Shown here: piece by piece, positions 1 through 9,048 of the stretch
Position numbering within the stretch: position 1 is the first letter of the stretch
Layout of the letters: each line of letters begins with the position of its first letter
Source of the DNA: SIG459 sp045631645
GTDB lineage: Bacteria > Bacillota > Clostridia > Oscillospirales > Oscillospiraceae
Length of the DNA stretch: 64,000 nt
Direction of reading: 5' to 3'
Assembly: GCA_045631645.1 (NCBI GenBank)
Contig: JAZQVC010000009.1
Coordinates: 4,419 to 68,418 of the forward strand
Translations under genes and position numbers: made by a program
Notes under the pieces: model-generated
What the model saw: only the letters and a program-made list of their open reading frames with translations
Told to the model about the DNA's origin: nothing
Database searches by the model: none

Positions 1-1668
1 GAGAGAGAAAACAAAACTCTCGCCACCATCACCTTCCAGAACTATTTCCGCATGTATTCAAAGCTTGCAGGTATGACGGGTACTGCCGTTACCGAGCAGG
101 AGGAATTCGTTGCCATTTACGGTCTGGATATCATCGAAGTTCCCACCAACAAGCCTGTTGCAAGAATAGATAATCCCGACGTTGTATATAAAAATGAAAA
201 CGGCAAAAACCGCGCCATTATCAACCAGATAATTGCCTGCCATCAGAAGGGTCAGCCCGTTCTGGTGGGTACTGTCAGCATTGAAAAGAGCGAATATATC
301 TCCCGTCTGCTTCAGCGCACGGGTATAAAGCACAATGTCCTCAACGCAAAGAACCATGAGAAGGAAGCTGAGATTGTCGCTCAGGCAGGTAAGCTTGGAG
401 CGGTTACCATTGCAACCAACATGGCAGGTCGAGGCACCGATATTATGCTGGGCGGTAACGCCGAGTTCCTTTCCAAAAACGACCTGAGAAAGAACGGTTA
501 CAGCGAGGATATCATCGCCGAGGCAACAGGTTACGCAGACACCGACAATGAAGAAATTCTTGCCGCACGTGAGTTTTTTGCCCAGCGCATGGCGGAGCAT
601 AAAAAGGTGATTGGCGAAGAGGCAGAGAAGGTAAAGGCCGCAGGCGGACTTTTCATCCTGGGCACCGAGCGCCACGAATCCCGCCGTATTGACAACCAGC
701 TTCGCGGACGCGCAGGACGTCAGGGCGACCCCGGCGAAAGCCGCTTCTTCCTTGCCCTTACCGACGATATCATGCGCCTTTTCGGCTCCGAAAGAGTTAT
801 GGGCATGATGGAAGCTCTCGGTCTTGAAGAGGATATGCCCATAGACAATAAAATGGTTTCCAACGCAATCGAGCAGTCCCAGAAAACCGTTGAAAGCCGT
901 CATTTCCAGTCCCGAAAGAGCACTTTGGAATATGACGACGTTATGAATGTTCAGCGCAAGCTCATCTATGAGCAGCGCTATAAGGTTCTTGACGGCGAGG
1001 ATATTCAGCAGTCCATAGCCGGCATGATTCACGACTTTATTTATGACAGCGTGGGCAGCGTTGACCCCGAATCTCCCGAGGCTCTTTCTGAGATGCTCGC
1101 TCCCTTTGAGAAGCTTTTCCTTGCAAGAGGCAGAATAAGCTTTGAAAAGGGAATGAAATGCTCCGCTATAGCTCAGCGCCTTGAAGACATTGCCCACGAG
1201 GTTTATGCCGCCAAGGAAAAGGCTCTCGGCGATATGCCCAACGGCGTTCCCGTTATGCGCGAGCTGGAGAGAGTTGTCATGCTCCGCGTTGTTGACGAAT
1301 ACTGGATGGAGCATATCGATGCTATGAGCGAGCTGCGCCGTGGCATAGGGCTGCGCGGTTACGGCAACATCAAGCCCATCGACGCATATAAACAGGAAGG
1401 TCTTGATATGTTCGAGACCATGATAAGCGGCATGCGCGAAGAGGTTGTACGCCGAATTTATCTGGCAAGAGTCCGCGCAAACGAGAGCGTTCAGCGCAAG
1501 AGTGTTGTTAAAAATGCCAGCACCAATGTAGGTGGAGATGCTTCCGTGAAAAAGCAGCCCATCCGTAAGGCGCAGAAAATAGGCCGCAACGACCCCTGCC
1601 CCTGCGGCAAGAAGCGCCCTAACGGTCTGCCCATGAAGTATAAAGACTGCTGCGGCAGAGATGCCTGA
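1..1668 (+). CDS. secA: Preprotein translocase ATPase SecA, C-terminal part (5' end outside window)
   Basis: SecA is the cytosolic ATPase that pushes unfolded preproteins through SecYEG. The reading frame is open from base 1, so only about 555 C-terminal residues are visible. They include the second helicase-like nucleotide-binding domain, with NMAGRGTDI near 418-446 and the arginine-finger segment RIDNQLRGRAGRQGDPG near 685-735. The helical wing and scaffold follow, and then a basic linker. The protein ends in the zinc-binding SEC-C motif (CPCG...DCCG), which contacts SecB or ribosomes and lipids in other bacteria. Its stop overlaps the upstream region of pgeF. The identity is certain; only the N-terminus is missing. 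Confidence 0.98.
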   Translation, partial: ERENKTLATITFQNYFRMYSKLAGMTGTAVTEQEEFVAIYGLDIIEVPTNKPVARIDNPDVVYKNENGKNRAIINQIIACHQKGQPVLVGTVSIEKSEYISRLLQRTGIKHNVLNAKNHEKEAEIVAQAGKLGAVTIATNMAGRGTDIMLGGNAEFLSKNDLRKNGYSEDIIAEATGYADTDNEEILAAREFFAQRMAEHKKVIGEEAEKVKAAGGLFILGTERHESRRIDNQLRGRAGRQGDPGESRFFLALTDDIMRLFGSERVMGMMEALGLEEDMPIDNKMVSNAIEQSQKTVESRHFQSRKSTLEYDDVMNVQRKLIYEQRYKVLDGEDIQQSIAGMIHDFIYDSVGSVDPESPEALSEMLAPFEKLFLARGRISFEKGMKCSAIAQRLEDIAHEVYAAKEKALGDMPNGVPVMRELERVVMLRVVDEYWMEHIDAMSELRRGIGLRGYGNIKPIDAYKQEGLDMFETMISGMREEVVRRIYLARVRANESVQRKSVVKNASTNVGGDASVKKQPIRKAQKIGRNDPCPCGKKRPNGLPMKYKDCCGRDA

Positions 1669-1720
1669 TTTTTCAGGCCGAATTTCGATTGAAACAAATT
1701 GGATGCATAGGAGTTATAGA

Positions 1721-2521
1721 ATGTCGTTTACAGAACAGAAAAAAGGCTCGGTTGTATACATGACTGCAGCCACCATATCCTCCCGTCATGCTTTCACAAC
1801 CCGCCACGGGGGAGTGAGCGAAGGGATATATGCATCCATGAATCTTGGCACGGGCAGAGGAGACGAGGATGAGAAAATCCGCGAAAACTACCGTCTTCTT
1901 GCCGAAGCCACGGGGATAAATACCCTCTGTATGGCCTTCACCAAGCAGGTGCATAAGGCAGATGTACGCATAGTGGACGAGGGAGATATTCACACTCTTT
2001 TCTCCGCTGTACCCTATGAAGCTGACGGCATTGTTACCGCCACGAAAAACTTAGGTCTCATCTGCTTCACCGCCGACTGCGTTCCCGTTTTGCTGGAAGA
2101 CCCTGTCAACAAGGTGATCGGCGCCATCCACTGCGGCTGGCGCAGCAGCGTTGGAGATATTCTTGGCAACGCTGTTGAGGCAATGTGCTCTTTGGGAGCG
2201 GAGAAGGAGAATATTCATGCTGCCATCGGTCCTGCCATAAGCGGCTGCTGCTTCCAGGTGGGTGGCGAAGTGATAGAGGCCGTGGAGGAATGGTTGGGAG
2301 AAGATGCCCGCGGTTTTTACAAAGCCGACGAGAGGGAGGGCGGAAAATTCCTTCTGGATCTGAAAAGCTGCAATGGCAAAAGGCTGATGCAGCTGGGCGT
2401 GAAAGAAGAGAATATAGCCATATCTGATGAATGCACAAAGTGCAGCCACGAAAAATACTGGTCCCACCGCCACACCAATGGTCAGCGGGGAAGTCAAGGT
2501 GCGCTCATAGTGCTTGAATGA
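1721..2521 (+). CDS. pgeF: Peptidoglycan editing factor / purine nucleoside phosphorylase PgeF (YfiH, laccase-domain family)
   Basis: Member of the DUF152/YfiH family, a metal enzyme reported to act on purine nucleosides and on misincorporated peptidoglycan precursors. The three metal ligands of the family are visible as H78 (KQVH), C120 (TADC) and H137 (AIHCGW), and the C-terminus carries the usual SHR..GxRG-like ending. The frame is open from 1661, but the ATG at 1721 is preceded by AGGAG at a proper distance and gives 266 residues, the normal family size. It lies directly after secA. The exact substrate in this organism is not shown by the sequence. Confidence 0.88.
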   Translation: MSFTEQKKGSVVYMTAATISSRHAFTTRHGGVSEGIYASMNLGTGRGDEDEKIRENYRLLAEATGINTLCMAFTKQVHKADVRIVDEGDIHTLFSAVPYEADGIVTATKNLGLICFTADCVPVLLEDPVNKVIGAIHCGWRSSVGDILGNAVEAMCSLGAEKENIHAAIGPAISGCCFQVGGEVIEAVEEWLGEDARGFYKADEREGGKFLLDLKSCNGKRLMQLGVKEENIAISDECTKCSHEKYWSHRHTNGQRGSQGALIVLE

Positions 2522-2541
2522 ATGGAAAGGACTAAAGATAG

Positions 2542-4158
2542 ATGGAATTTTTGAAAAAGCGTCTGCCTGCGTTGCTGCTGGCTATGCTGATGCTTCTCTC
2601 CGCCTGCGGAAAGAAGGATGACGAGGAAGGAAACGAAGAGGAAGAATACTTCGTTGGCGACCAGGTTGTTCAGCAGACCTCTGCCGAGGACAGCATTTTC
2701 TCCCTCAACTTTGATACCGATGGAGGACTTAACCCCCTCAACGCCGCCAGTTCCAACAACATGCTCTTCTGGTCACTGATGTATGACAGCGTTTATGTGG
2801 TGGAAAACGATTTTTCCGTCACCAGCGAGATTGTCAAGGAATATGAGTCCAGCGACTATGAGTGGTGGGTATTCGATATCTATGACAACATCACCTTCCA
2901 TGACGGCACCCCCCTCACCGCAAAGGACATCGTTTATTCCATAAACCGCGCCCGTCAGTACCCCTATTATTCCAGCCGTCTTTCCTGCATCTACGGTATA
3001 AGCGCCATGGGCAGCGATTGCTTCGCCATAAGCCTTGATGCGCCCAACAGCCAGCTCCCCAGCCATCTGAACATTCCCATAGTCAAGGAAGGCACCTTCG
3101 GCGATGATGTTCCCGTGGGCTCTGGTCCTTATATGCTGGCAGAGGAAGGGGACAGACTGGTTGCTTATGAAGGCTATCGCCACTATGACAGCCTTCCCGT
3201 CGATACCATATATCTTAAAGACTACATGGACGCCGCTGCGAAAATCAGCGCCTTTGAGGCTTCCCGCATCGATGTTGTTACCAACGACCCCACCGGAGTT
3301 TACAATCTGGGTTACGGTAGCTCCAACGAGATTCGTTATTTCGAAACCAGCAATATGCACTATATCGGCTTCAATATGCAGGGCAGATATTTTTCCAATA
3401 GCCTTGCCCGCGCCGCTGTTGGCGCTGCCGTTGACAGAAACGGTATAGTCAAGCGCTATATGGATACCTGCGCAGTGCCTGCGGCTTTGCCCGTTCATCC
3501 GGTAAGCCCGCTCTATGACGAGGACTATGCAGCCCAGTTTGTCTTTGATCTTGAAAAGAGCGCAGCACTTTTTGATAGTTTTGGAATCAAGGACTATGAC
3601 GAAGACGGGGTTTTGGAAATCCTCATAACGGGCATAGTTGTTGAAATAGACATAAACTTCATAGTCAACACCGACTCCACCGTTAAGCTGGAGGGCGCAA
3701 GAGAAATTGCCGAAGCCCTCAACTCCCTTGGCATAAAGACCACTTTGCACGAGCTTAAGTGGGAGGACTATGTGGAAGCCCTCGAAAAGGGCGAGTACGA
3801 TATGTATTACGGCGAGGTCAAGATGAACCCCGACTGGAATTTGGGTTACCTCTTTGAGCCTTACACCGTCACTCGCGACCCCGAAGACATGGATAAGGGC
3901 ATGAACTATGCCAACTGCTTCGATGAGCAGTTTAAGACCCTCTATGATGCATATCTGGCAGCCCCGGAGGATGCAAGAAATCTGGCCTTTGCTTCCGTTT
4001 GCCAATATGTGATGGAAAACTCCGCCATAATTCCCATTTGCTTTGAGCGTCAGGAAATGCTCACCCACCGCGGCGTTATAAGCGGCGCCAACCCAACCCA
4101 GTATGATATTTTTAACAGATTCTATAACTGGACAATAAACCTTGAGTCAGATGAGTAA
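2542..4158 (+). CDS. ABC transporter solute-binding lipoprotein, peptide/nickel family 5 (SBP_bac_5)
   Basis: Extracytoplasmic binding protein of the oligopeptide (OppA/DppA) type. It begins with a lysine-led hydrophobic signal and a clear lipobox, LLSAC, so it should be lipid-anchored after cleavage before the cysteine. An acidic linker (DDEEGNEEEEY) follows. The body carries the family pattern around the ligand cleft: YDSVY, then FHDGTPLTAKDIVYSINRAR, then VPVGSGPYML. Length (538 residues) is normal. No permease or ATPase gene sits beside it, so it is an orphan that must work with a transporter elsewhere. The ligand cannot be told from the sequence. Its end overlaps the region upstream of cdd. 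Confidence 0.85.
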   Translation: MEFLKKRLPALLLAMLMLLSACGKKDDEEGNEEEEYFVGDQVVQQTSAEDSIFSLNFDTDGGLNPLNAASSNNMLFWSLMYDSVYVVENDFSVTSEIVKEYESSDYEWWVFDIYDNITFHDGTPLTAKDIVYSINRARQYPYYSSRLSCIYGISAMGSDCFAISLDAPNSQLPSHLNIPIVKEGTFGDDVPVGSGPYMLAEEGDRLVAYEGYRHYDSLPVDTIYLKDYMDAAAKISAFEASRIDVVTNDPTGVYNLGYGSSNEIRYFETSNMHYIGFNMQGRYFSNSLARAAVGAAVDRNGIVKRYMDTCAVPAALPVHPVSPLYDEDYAAQFVFDLEKSAALFDSFGIKDYDEDGVLEILITGIVVEIDINFIVNTDSTVKLEGAREIAEALNSLGIKTTLHELKWEDYVEALEKGEYDMYYGEVKMNPDWNLGYLFEPYTVTRDPEDMDKGMNYANCFDEQFKTLYDAYLAAPEDARNLAFASVCQYVMENSAIIPICFERQEMLTHRGVISGANPTQYDIFNRFYNWTINLESDE

Positions 4159-4174
4159 AAGGAGGATTCCGACA

Positions 4175-4567
4175 ATGACTGAAAAGGAACTTATTGCCGT
4201 TGCCCGCCTTGCTGCGGAAAACGCATATGTACCCTACTCCAACTTCCCTGTCGGAGCGGCTTTGGAGTGCCCCGATGGAAAGGTATTCACAGGATGCAAC
4301 GTTGAAAATGCCGCCTACGGAAGCACCATTTGTGCCGAACGTACCGCTATGTGCAAGGCTGTCAGCGAGGGTTACAGAAAATTCACCAAAATTGCCGTCT
4401 GGGGAAAGTGCGACGATTACTGCATGCCTTGCGGCGCCTGCCGCCAGTTCATGTCCGAATTTTCCTATGACATGGATGTTATCAGCGCAAAAGGAAATGG
4501 AGAATTTCTCAAACTCAAGCTTCATGAGCTGATGCCTTACGCATTCAACACAGAAAACCTGAACTAA
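4175..4567 (+). CDS. cdd: Cytidine deaminase
   Basis: Zinc-dependent hydrolytic deaminase converting cytidine and deoxycytidine to uridine and deoxyuridine in pyrimidine salvage. The small homotetrameric form is indicated by 130 residues and the zinc and catalytic residues C53-A-E55 and C86-x2-C89 (MPCGACRQ). The nucleoside-binding NVENAAYGSTICAERTA block is intact. The frame is open from 4142, but AAAAGGAGG at 4157-4165 points to the ATG at 4175. It starts just after the solute-binding lipoprotein gene and may be co-transcribed with it. Confidence 0.95.
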   Translation: MTEKELIAVARLAAENAYVPYSNFPVGAALECPDGKVFTGCNVENAAYGSTICAERTAMCKAVSEGYRKFTKIAVWGKCDDYCMPCGACRQFMSEFSYDMDVISAKGNGEFLKLKLHELMPYAFNTENLN

Positions 4568-4582
4568 AAAAGGATTGAGCCT

Positions 4583-6307
4583 ATGAAAAAAATCAGAGCA
4601 ATAATCATATGCCTGCTTACGCTGGCTGTGCTTGCTCAAGCTGTGCCTATGGCTGAGGCCAGCGGAAACAAGTATTTCAGCGATGTGCCCTCCGGTGCAT
4701 GGTATGAGAAAGAACTCAATGCCATCATGGACGCTCAGGAGGAGATCGGCAGCGATAATATCATCACAGGTTACGGTGATGCCGAGGGAAATCCTACAGG
4801 TGAGTTCGGACCCGATGATCCCCTCACCAGAGCCCAGTTTCTGAAAATGATAATGGAGGCTTTCGTGGTGACCGGTGCCAGTATAGATCTTACTGACAGC
4901 AGCAAGGATGATGTCCACTGGGCGGGAAAATATTATCAGGCCGCAAAAAAGGATAATATCCTTATTGCCAACGTATACGAGAGCAGCAAGGCCATGTTCC
5001 GCTGCACCGCCTCTGATCTTGACCAGAATATAACCCGCAATGAGATGGCGGTTATTATGGCCAATATGCTCACCAACATAGGTATGGACTCTGTGGTTGT
5101 GGTTAAAAACCCCGAGAACTATATAAGAGACTATAGATCCATTGATCCTACCTATATAAATGCAGTTGAGCAGGTTTTCGGAAAGAAGCTCATTCAGGGT
5201 GACGAGAAGGCCAATTTTAACGGCGAGCAGTATCTCACACGCGCGGAGGGCGTAACTGTCATCCATCGCTTCCTCTTTGAGTATGACATCAACGGCGACG
5301 ATCTCTCTTACTTCGCCGCCAGACCCACACCTCCCCCTCCTCCCACTCCGGAGCCTACGCCCACTCCTACGCCCAAACCCACGCCCAAGCCCACTGCGAA
5401 ACCCACTGCTACGCCCACTCCTGCCGCAACTCCCAAGCCTACTGCGGCTCCCACCCCTGTGGCACCTGTGCAGACTGCAACTCCCACCACACCGGGAACA
5501 ACCACCACTCCTGCGCCCAGCGCTCCTGTGGCACCTACGCCCTCTGCACCTGTGGAGACCACACCTGCACCTTCTGCTCCCGGCACGGAGGCTACCCCCG
5601 CACCCACTCCTGTGCCTACACCTACACCTACACCCACTCCTACTCCTGCACCTAACGCAAGCATCCCTGCAGGTTACTCCACCTTTGCATGGTGGCTGCG
5701 CAGCGGTCAGGTGGATAGCTGGGGCAAGCTCAGCGCTCAGGCAAAGACTCTTCTTTTCGGCGATGCAAACAAGAGCTATTTCTCCTCTGCGGCAGAAGCA
5801 GCTCCCTATATGACCGATGTCGCGGTGCCTATCTGGACTATGGACAAAAGCGGCAACAGATTCTCCGCCACCGCTTACCTGACGGTAAACAAGATTCTTG
5901 CAAACGAAGTAAAATCTATCTTCAATCAGATTTATAATGATCCCGAAAAATTCCCCATCTATGGAGGTTGGTCTGTGGGCGGCGCCCGCTTCACCGATAC
6001 CATGCGCCACTCCTGGGGTGCTGCAATAGACATCAACGCTCTCTATAACGCCGAGTGCAACCTCAAGTCAGGTTATCTGAAAGTTACCTGCGGCTACGGT
6101 TGGTGGCCTGTGGGTCACGCCGACAGCACCTTCGCAGGAAGCATGACCGAGCAAAGTTACTACTCCATCGGCAAAGTGCCCGGTGAGTATGGCTACAGCG
6201 TTGTCAAAGCCTTCGCCGATCACGGCTGGGGCTGGGGCGGCAACGGCTGGAGCGGAGGATTGAGCTTCGACTATATGCACTTCTCAATCCTGCCTTCCGG
6301 CGGCTAA
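4583..6307 (+). CDS. Secreted SLH-domain protein with Pro/Thr linker and M15 (VanY-like) D,D-carboxypeptidase domain
   Basis: A three-part exported wall enzyme of 574 residues. Residues 1-27 form a signal peptide. Residues about 30-235 are S-layer-homology repeats (FSDVPSGAWYEKELNAI and the later LTRAQFLKMI and ITRNEMAVIMA blocks) that should anchor it to secondary wall polymer. Residues about 249-358 are a low-complexity Pro/Thr/Ala linker built of PTP-type units. The C-terminal 215 residues are a zinc M15 peptidase with the HSWGAAIDIN ligand motif (H and D) and the third histidine in DYMHFS. Such domains trim the D-Ala-D-Ala ends of peptidoglycan stems. A terminator follows at once. Confidence 0.85.
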   Translation: MKKIRAIIICLLTLAVLAQAVPMAEASGNKYFSDVPSGAWYEKELNAIMDAQEEIGSDNIITGYGDAEGNPTGEFGPDDPLTRAQFLKMIMEAFVVTGASIDLTDSSKDDVHWAGKYYQAAKKDNILIANVYESSKAMFRCTASDLDQNITRNEMAVIMANMLTNIGMDSVVVVKNPENYIRDYRSIDPTYINAVEQVFGKKLIQGDEKANFNGEQYLTRAEGVTVIHRFLFEYDINGDDLSYFAARPTPPPPPTPEPTPTPTPKPTPKPTAKPTATPTPAATPKPTAAPTPVAPVQTATPTTPGTTTTPAPSAPVAPTPSAPVETTPAPSAPGTEATPAPTPVPTPTPTPTPTPAPNASIPAGYSTFAWWLRSGQVDSWGKLSAQAKTLLFGDANKSYFSSAAEAAPYMTDVAVPIWTMDKSGNRFSATAYLTVNKILANEVKSIFNQIYNDPEKFPIYGGWSVGGARFTDTMRHSWGAAIDINALYNAECNLKSGYLKVTCGYGWWPVGHADSTFAGSMTEQSYYSIGKVPGEYGYSVVKAFADHGWGWGGNGWSGGLSFDYMHFSILPSGG

Positions 6308-6337
6308 TATACATATTATAATAATATATAGCCCGAA

Positions 6338-6370
6338 GGGCGGACGGCGCGCAGCTGTCCGCCCTTTTTT
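6338..6370 (+). terminator. Rho-independent terminator after the SLH/M15 gene
   Basis: The 8-bp stem GGGCGGAC (6338-6345) / GTCCGCCC (6357-6364) is followed by six T residues. It closes the transcript of the SLH/M15 gene before the ribosomal promoter. Confidence 0.9.
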
Positions 6371-6488
6371 GGATGGCAGGGGAGGGGTGTGATTAGGCTA
6401 TATATTGTGTTGTTAATATGCATAAAACTACCATAAAATCTGCACAAAAAATATATAAAAAAATCTTCAAATTTTACAAACAAAATGC

Positions 6489-6517
6489 TTGACACAGAGC
6501 CGTGCGTTTGGTATTCT
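6489..6517 (+). promoter_or_regulatory. Sigma-A promoter of the S10 ribosomal operon
   Basis: TTGACA at 6489-6494, a 17-base spacer, and TATTCT at 6512-6517. The -35 is perfect and the -10 close to consensus. Start of transcription is expected near 6524, giving a leader of about 350 bases before rpsJ. Confidence 0.85.
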
Positions 6518-6523
6518 ATAGGG

Positions 6524-6876
6524 GCGCGTGGGACGAGTATGTCCAAAAGCGCGTATGCGATGAAGCGGGAGATTGCTCCGAAAAGGAGGTAACTTCCGTG
6601 GAGTATGTCCGGTATCGTCTGAATTGGCGGTACGCAATCGGGCGGCTGAGATTTTCCTTTGGACCATGCGGTATACAAAGCGTATATCGTTTGGACTGGG
6701 AAGGAACCGGCCATTCCGGGTTCCTGCGCTGCGGCGTGGGCGCTCAATGCCGGTTACTTTTTCGCCCAAAGTCTGATACGCACGGCAAGGTGTACAGAAA
6801 ATCTCATCCGTACGGACAAACATAAGGCGCGGCCAATGGCGCCGAAAATTATTCGTACGATTTTGGAGGAAAAAAC
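6524..6876 (+). promoter_or_regulatory. Long untranslated leader upstream of rpsJ, probably regulatory
   Basis: About 350 bases lie between the promoter and rpsJ with no recognisable conserved protein. Visible structures are a bulged stem GGAACCGG/CCGGGTTCC (6703-6724), the palindrome TCCGTACGGA (6807-6816) and a GGCGC/GCGCC stem (6826-6843) close to the rpsJ start. A strong ribosome site, AAAAGGAGGT (6581-6590), stands before a GTG at 6598 that opens a 75-codon frame ending at 6825. That frame has no family resemblance I recognise. Leaders of S10 operons are often targets of r-protein L4 or similar feedback; that role is inferred here. Confidence 0.45.
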
Positions 6877-7191
6877 ATGGCAACCGCAAAGAAACAGATC
6901 CGCATCCGTCTCAAGGCTTACGACCATCAGCTCATCGACTCTGCTGCAGAGAAGATTGTCGAAACCGCAAAGCGCACTGACGCTAAGGTTTCCGGCCCCA
7001 TCCCTCTCCCCACTCAGACTGAGATCGTAACCATCCTTCGCGCAGTTCACAAGTATAAGGACAGCCGCGAGCAGTTCGAGCGCCGCACTCACAAGCGCCT
7101 CATCGACATCATCAACCCCACCCAGAAGACCGTTGAAGCTCTCATGAGCCTCGAGCTTCCCGCTGGTGTTGAGATCGAGATCAAGCTCTAA
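6877..7191 (+). CDS. rpsJ: 30S ribosomal protein S10
   Basis: Component of the 30S head, also known as NusE in antitermination complexes. It begins KKQIRIRLKAYDHQLIDSAA and contains the conserved GPIPLPT segment and the HKYKDSREQFERRTHKR loop. Length is 104 residues, normal for the family. TTTTGGAGG precedes the ATG. It is the first gene of the S10 operon but is separated from rplC by an unusual 177-base structured gap. Confidence 0.99.
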   Translation: MATAKKQIRIRLKAYDHQLIDSAAEKIVETAKRTDAKVSGPIPLPTQTEIVTILRAVHKYKDSREQFERRTHKRLIDIINPTQKTVEALMSLELPAGVEIEIKL

Positions 7192-7368
7192 TCTCACCTT
7201 ATATTAAAAATAACCCCTGCGCAAACAGCAAATCCCCTACAAAATCACAAACGACCCATGTCCGCAACTTGCGAATGCGGACGGGTTAAGTTGCCAGCCT
7301 CTGGACGGAGAATTCTTCAATCTTCGGGCTACGCGAGGCAACCAATAACCTTAAGGAGGAAATAATCC
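7192..7368 (+). promoter_or_regulatory. Structured spacer between rpsJ and rplC
   Basis: These genes are normally adjacent; here 177 bases part them. The spacer holds a hairpin CCGCA...TGCGG (near 7262-7280), a closing stem GTTGCC (7290-7295) / GGCAAC (7337-7342) with an internal CCAG/CTGG mini-hairpin, and then the rplC ribosome site. No T-rich terminator and no convincing promoter is seen. A processing site or an r-protein-binding leader for L3/L4 is possible but unproven. Confidence 0.45.
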
Positions 7369-8094
7369 ATGAAGAAAGCCATCATCGGCAAGAAGGTCGG
7401 CATGACGCAGATCTTCGATGAGGCTGGCAAAGTCGTTCCTGTAACTGTCATCGAAGCAGGCCCCTGCGTGGTCGTGCAGAAGAAGACCGTTGAGAAGGAA
7501 GGCTATGCAGCCGTACAGCTCGGTTACGAAGAAGTTGCCGAGAAGAAGCTGAGCAAGCCCGAGCTGGGCCACACCAGCAAGGCAGGCGTTGCTCCCATGA
7601 GACACCTGAAAGAGTTCCGTCTGGAGAACTGCGACGAGCTGAAGGTCGGCGACGTTGTTACCGCTGCTTCCTTTAAGGAAGGCGATCACATCGACGTTAC
7701 CGGTATCAGCAAGGGTCACGGCTACCAGGGCGCTATCAAGCGCTACGGCGGCCACATCCAGAAGATGAGCCACGGTGGTGGTCCTGTTCACCGTCACGCC
7801 GGCTCCATGGGCTCCACCTCTGACCCCTCCCGTATCTTCAAGGGACATCACGGCGCAGGTCAGATGGGTGTTGACCAGATCACCGTTCAGAACCTGGACG
7901 TTGTCAAGGTTGACGAAGAGCTCAACATGATCGTTGTCCGCGGCGCTATCCCCGGCCCCAAGGGCGGCATCGTCTACATTAAGAACACCGTTAAGACCAT
8001 TCGTGAGAAGAAGGGCGACGCCGGCATCAGCAACAACCCCCAGAAGGCTTCTGCTCGTGTCAATCCTCAGAAGGCCTCTGCACGAAACAAGTAA
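7369..8094 (+). CDS. rplC: 50S ribosomal protein L3
   Basis: Early-assembly 23S rRNA-binding protein near the peptidyl-transferase centre. The family start KKAIIGKKVGMTQIFDEAGK and the loop GHGYQGAIKRYGGH...HGGGPVHRHAGSMG are clear. At 241 residues it is longer than usual because of a C-terminal tail in which NPQKASAR occurs twice in a row. AAGGAGG precedes the start. rplD follows after 19 bases. Confidence 0.99.
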   Translation: MKKAIIGKKVGMTQIFDEAGKVVPVTVIEAGPCVVVQKKTVEKEGYAAVQLGYEEVAEKKLSKPELGHTSKAGVAPMRHLKEFRLENCDELKVGDVVTAASFKEGDHIDVTGISKGHGYQGAIKRYGGHIQKMSHGGGPVHRHAGSMGSTSDPSRIFKGHHGAGQMGVDQITVQNLDVVKVDEELNMIVVRGAIPGPKGGIVYIKNTVKTIREKKGDAGISNNPQKASARVNPQKASARNK

Positions 8095-8113
8095 GGAAAG
8101 GAGAGTATCGTAA

Positions 8114-8737
8114 ATGCCTACTGCAAAAGTATTCAACATGGCTGGTGAACAGATCAGCACCATCGAGCTCTCTGAAGCCGTTTTCGGCATTGAGCCCAAC
8201 GAGTCCGTTCTTCACGACTCCGTCAAGAACTACCTGGCAAATCAGCGCCAGGGCACCCAGAGCGCACTCACCAAGGGTGAGGTTGACTACACCACCGCTA
8301 AGCCCTGGAGACAGAAGGGCACCGGCCGCGCTCGCGCTGGTTACAAGGGATCCCCTGTTTGGTATCACGGCGGCGTAGCATTCGCTCCCAAGCCCCGCGA
8401 TTACAGCTACTCCCTCAACAAGAAGGTTCGCAGACTTGCTCTCAAGTCCGCCCTCTCTGCTAAGGCTCAGAGCGAAGAGATCGTTGTTATCGACGGCCTC
8501 AAGGTAGAAGAGCCCAAGACCAAGACCTTCAAGGCTTTCCTGAACAAGGTCGGCGCTACCGGCAAGACCCTGATCATCACCGCTGAGAAGGACGAGCTGG
8601 TCATCAAGTCCGCTCGCAACATCCCCGGCGTAGTCATCACCATGGCTACCATTCTGAATCCTTACATGGTCCTGAACAACACCATGCTGGTTGTTGACAA
8701 GACCGCCCTTGAGAAAATCGAGGAGGTGTACGCATAA
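8114..8737 (+). CDS. rplD: 50S ribosomal protein L4
   Basis: 23S rRNA-binding protein lining the exit tunnel; in some bacteria it is also the autogenous repressor of the S10 operon. The tunnel loop region KPWRQKGTGRARAGYKGSP is intact and the length of 207 residues is normal. The stop codon shares one base with the rplW start (TAATG), so the two are likely translationally coupled. Confidence 0.99.
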   Translation: MPTAKVFNMAGEQISTIELSEAVFGIEPNESVLHDSVKNYLANQRQGTQSALTKGEVDYTTAKPWRQKGTGRARAGYKGSPVWYHGGVAFAPKPRDYSYSLNKKVRRLALKSALSAKAQSEEIVVIDGLKVEEPKTKTFKAFLNKVGATGKTLIITAEKDELVIKSARNIPGVVITMATILNPYMVLNNTMLVVDKTALEKIEEVYA

Positions 8738-9033
8738 TGAAAACTTCTTACGATATCATTATCCGTCCCATCATCACCGAGCAGTCCATGGAAGATATGG
8801 ACATCAAAAAGTACGTCTTTGAAGTTGCCAAGACCGCTACCAAGGTAGAGATCGCTAAGGCTGTTGAGGAGATCTTCGGCGTTCGCGTCATCAAGGTCAC
8901 CACCATCAACGTCAAGGGCAAGGCAAAGCGCCTCGGTGCTAACCCCAGCGGCTTCACCAAGAACTGGAAGAAGGCCGTTGTTAAGCTCAGCGAAGATTCC
9001 AAGAACATCGAGATCTTCGAGAACATGGCATAA
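8737..9033 (+). CDS. rplW: 50S ribosomal protein L23
   Basis: Exit-tunnel rim protein that docks trigger factor and signal recognition particle. It begins with the family pattern YDIIIRPIITEQS and continues KYVFEVAKTATKVEIAKAVEEIFGV; length 98. Its start overlaps the rplD stop by one base. Confidence 0.99.
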   Translation: MKTSYDIIIRPIITEQSMEDMDIKKYVFEVAKTATKVEIAKAVEEIFGVRVIKVTTINVKGKAKRLGANPSGFTKNWKKAVVKLSEDSKNIEIFENMA

Positions 9034-9048
9034 GGGAGGGAGTAAGAT

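Noticed and set aside
5308..5664. Minus-strand frame rich in Gly-Val repeats
   Set aside because: Mirror of the Pro/Thr linker repeats in the SLH/M15 gene; not a real protein.
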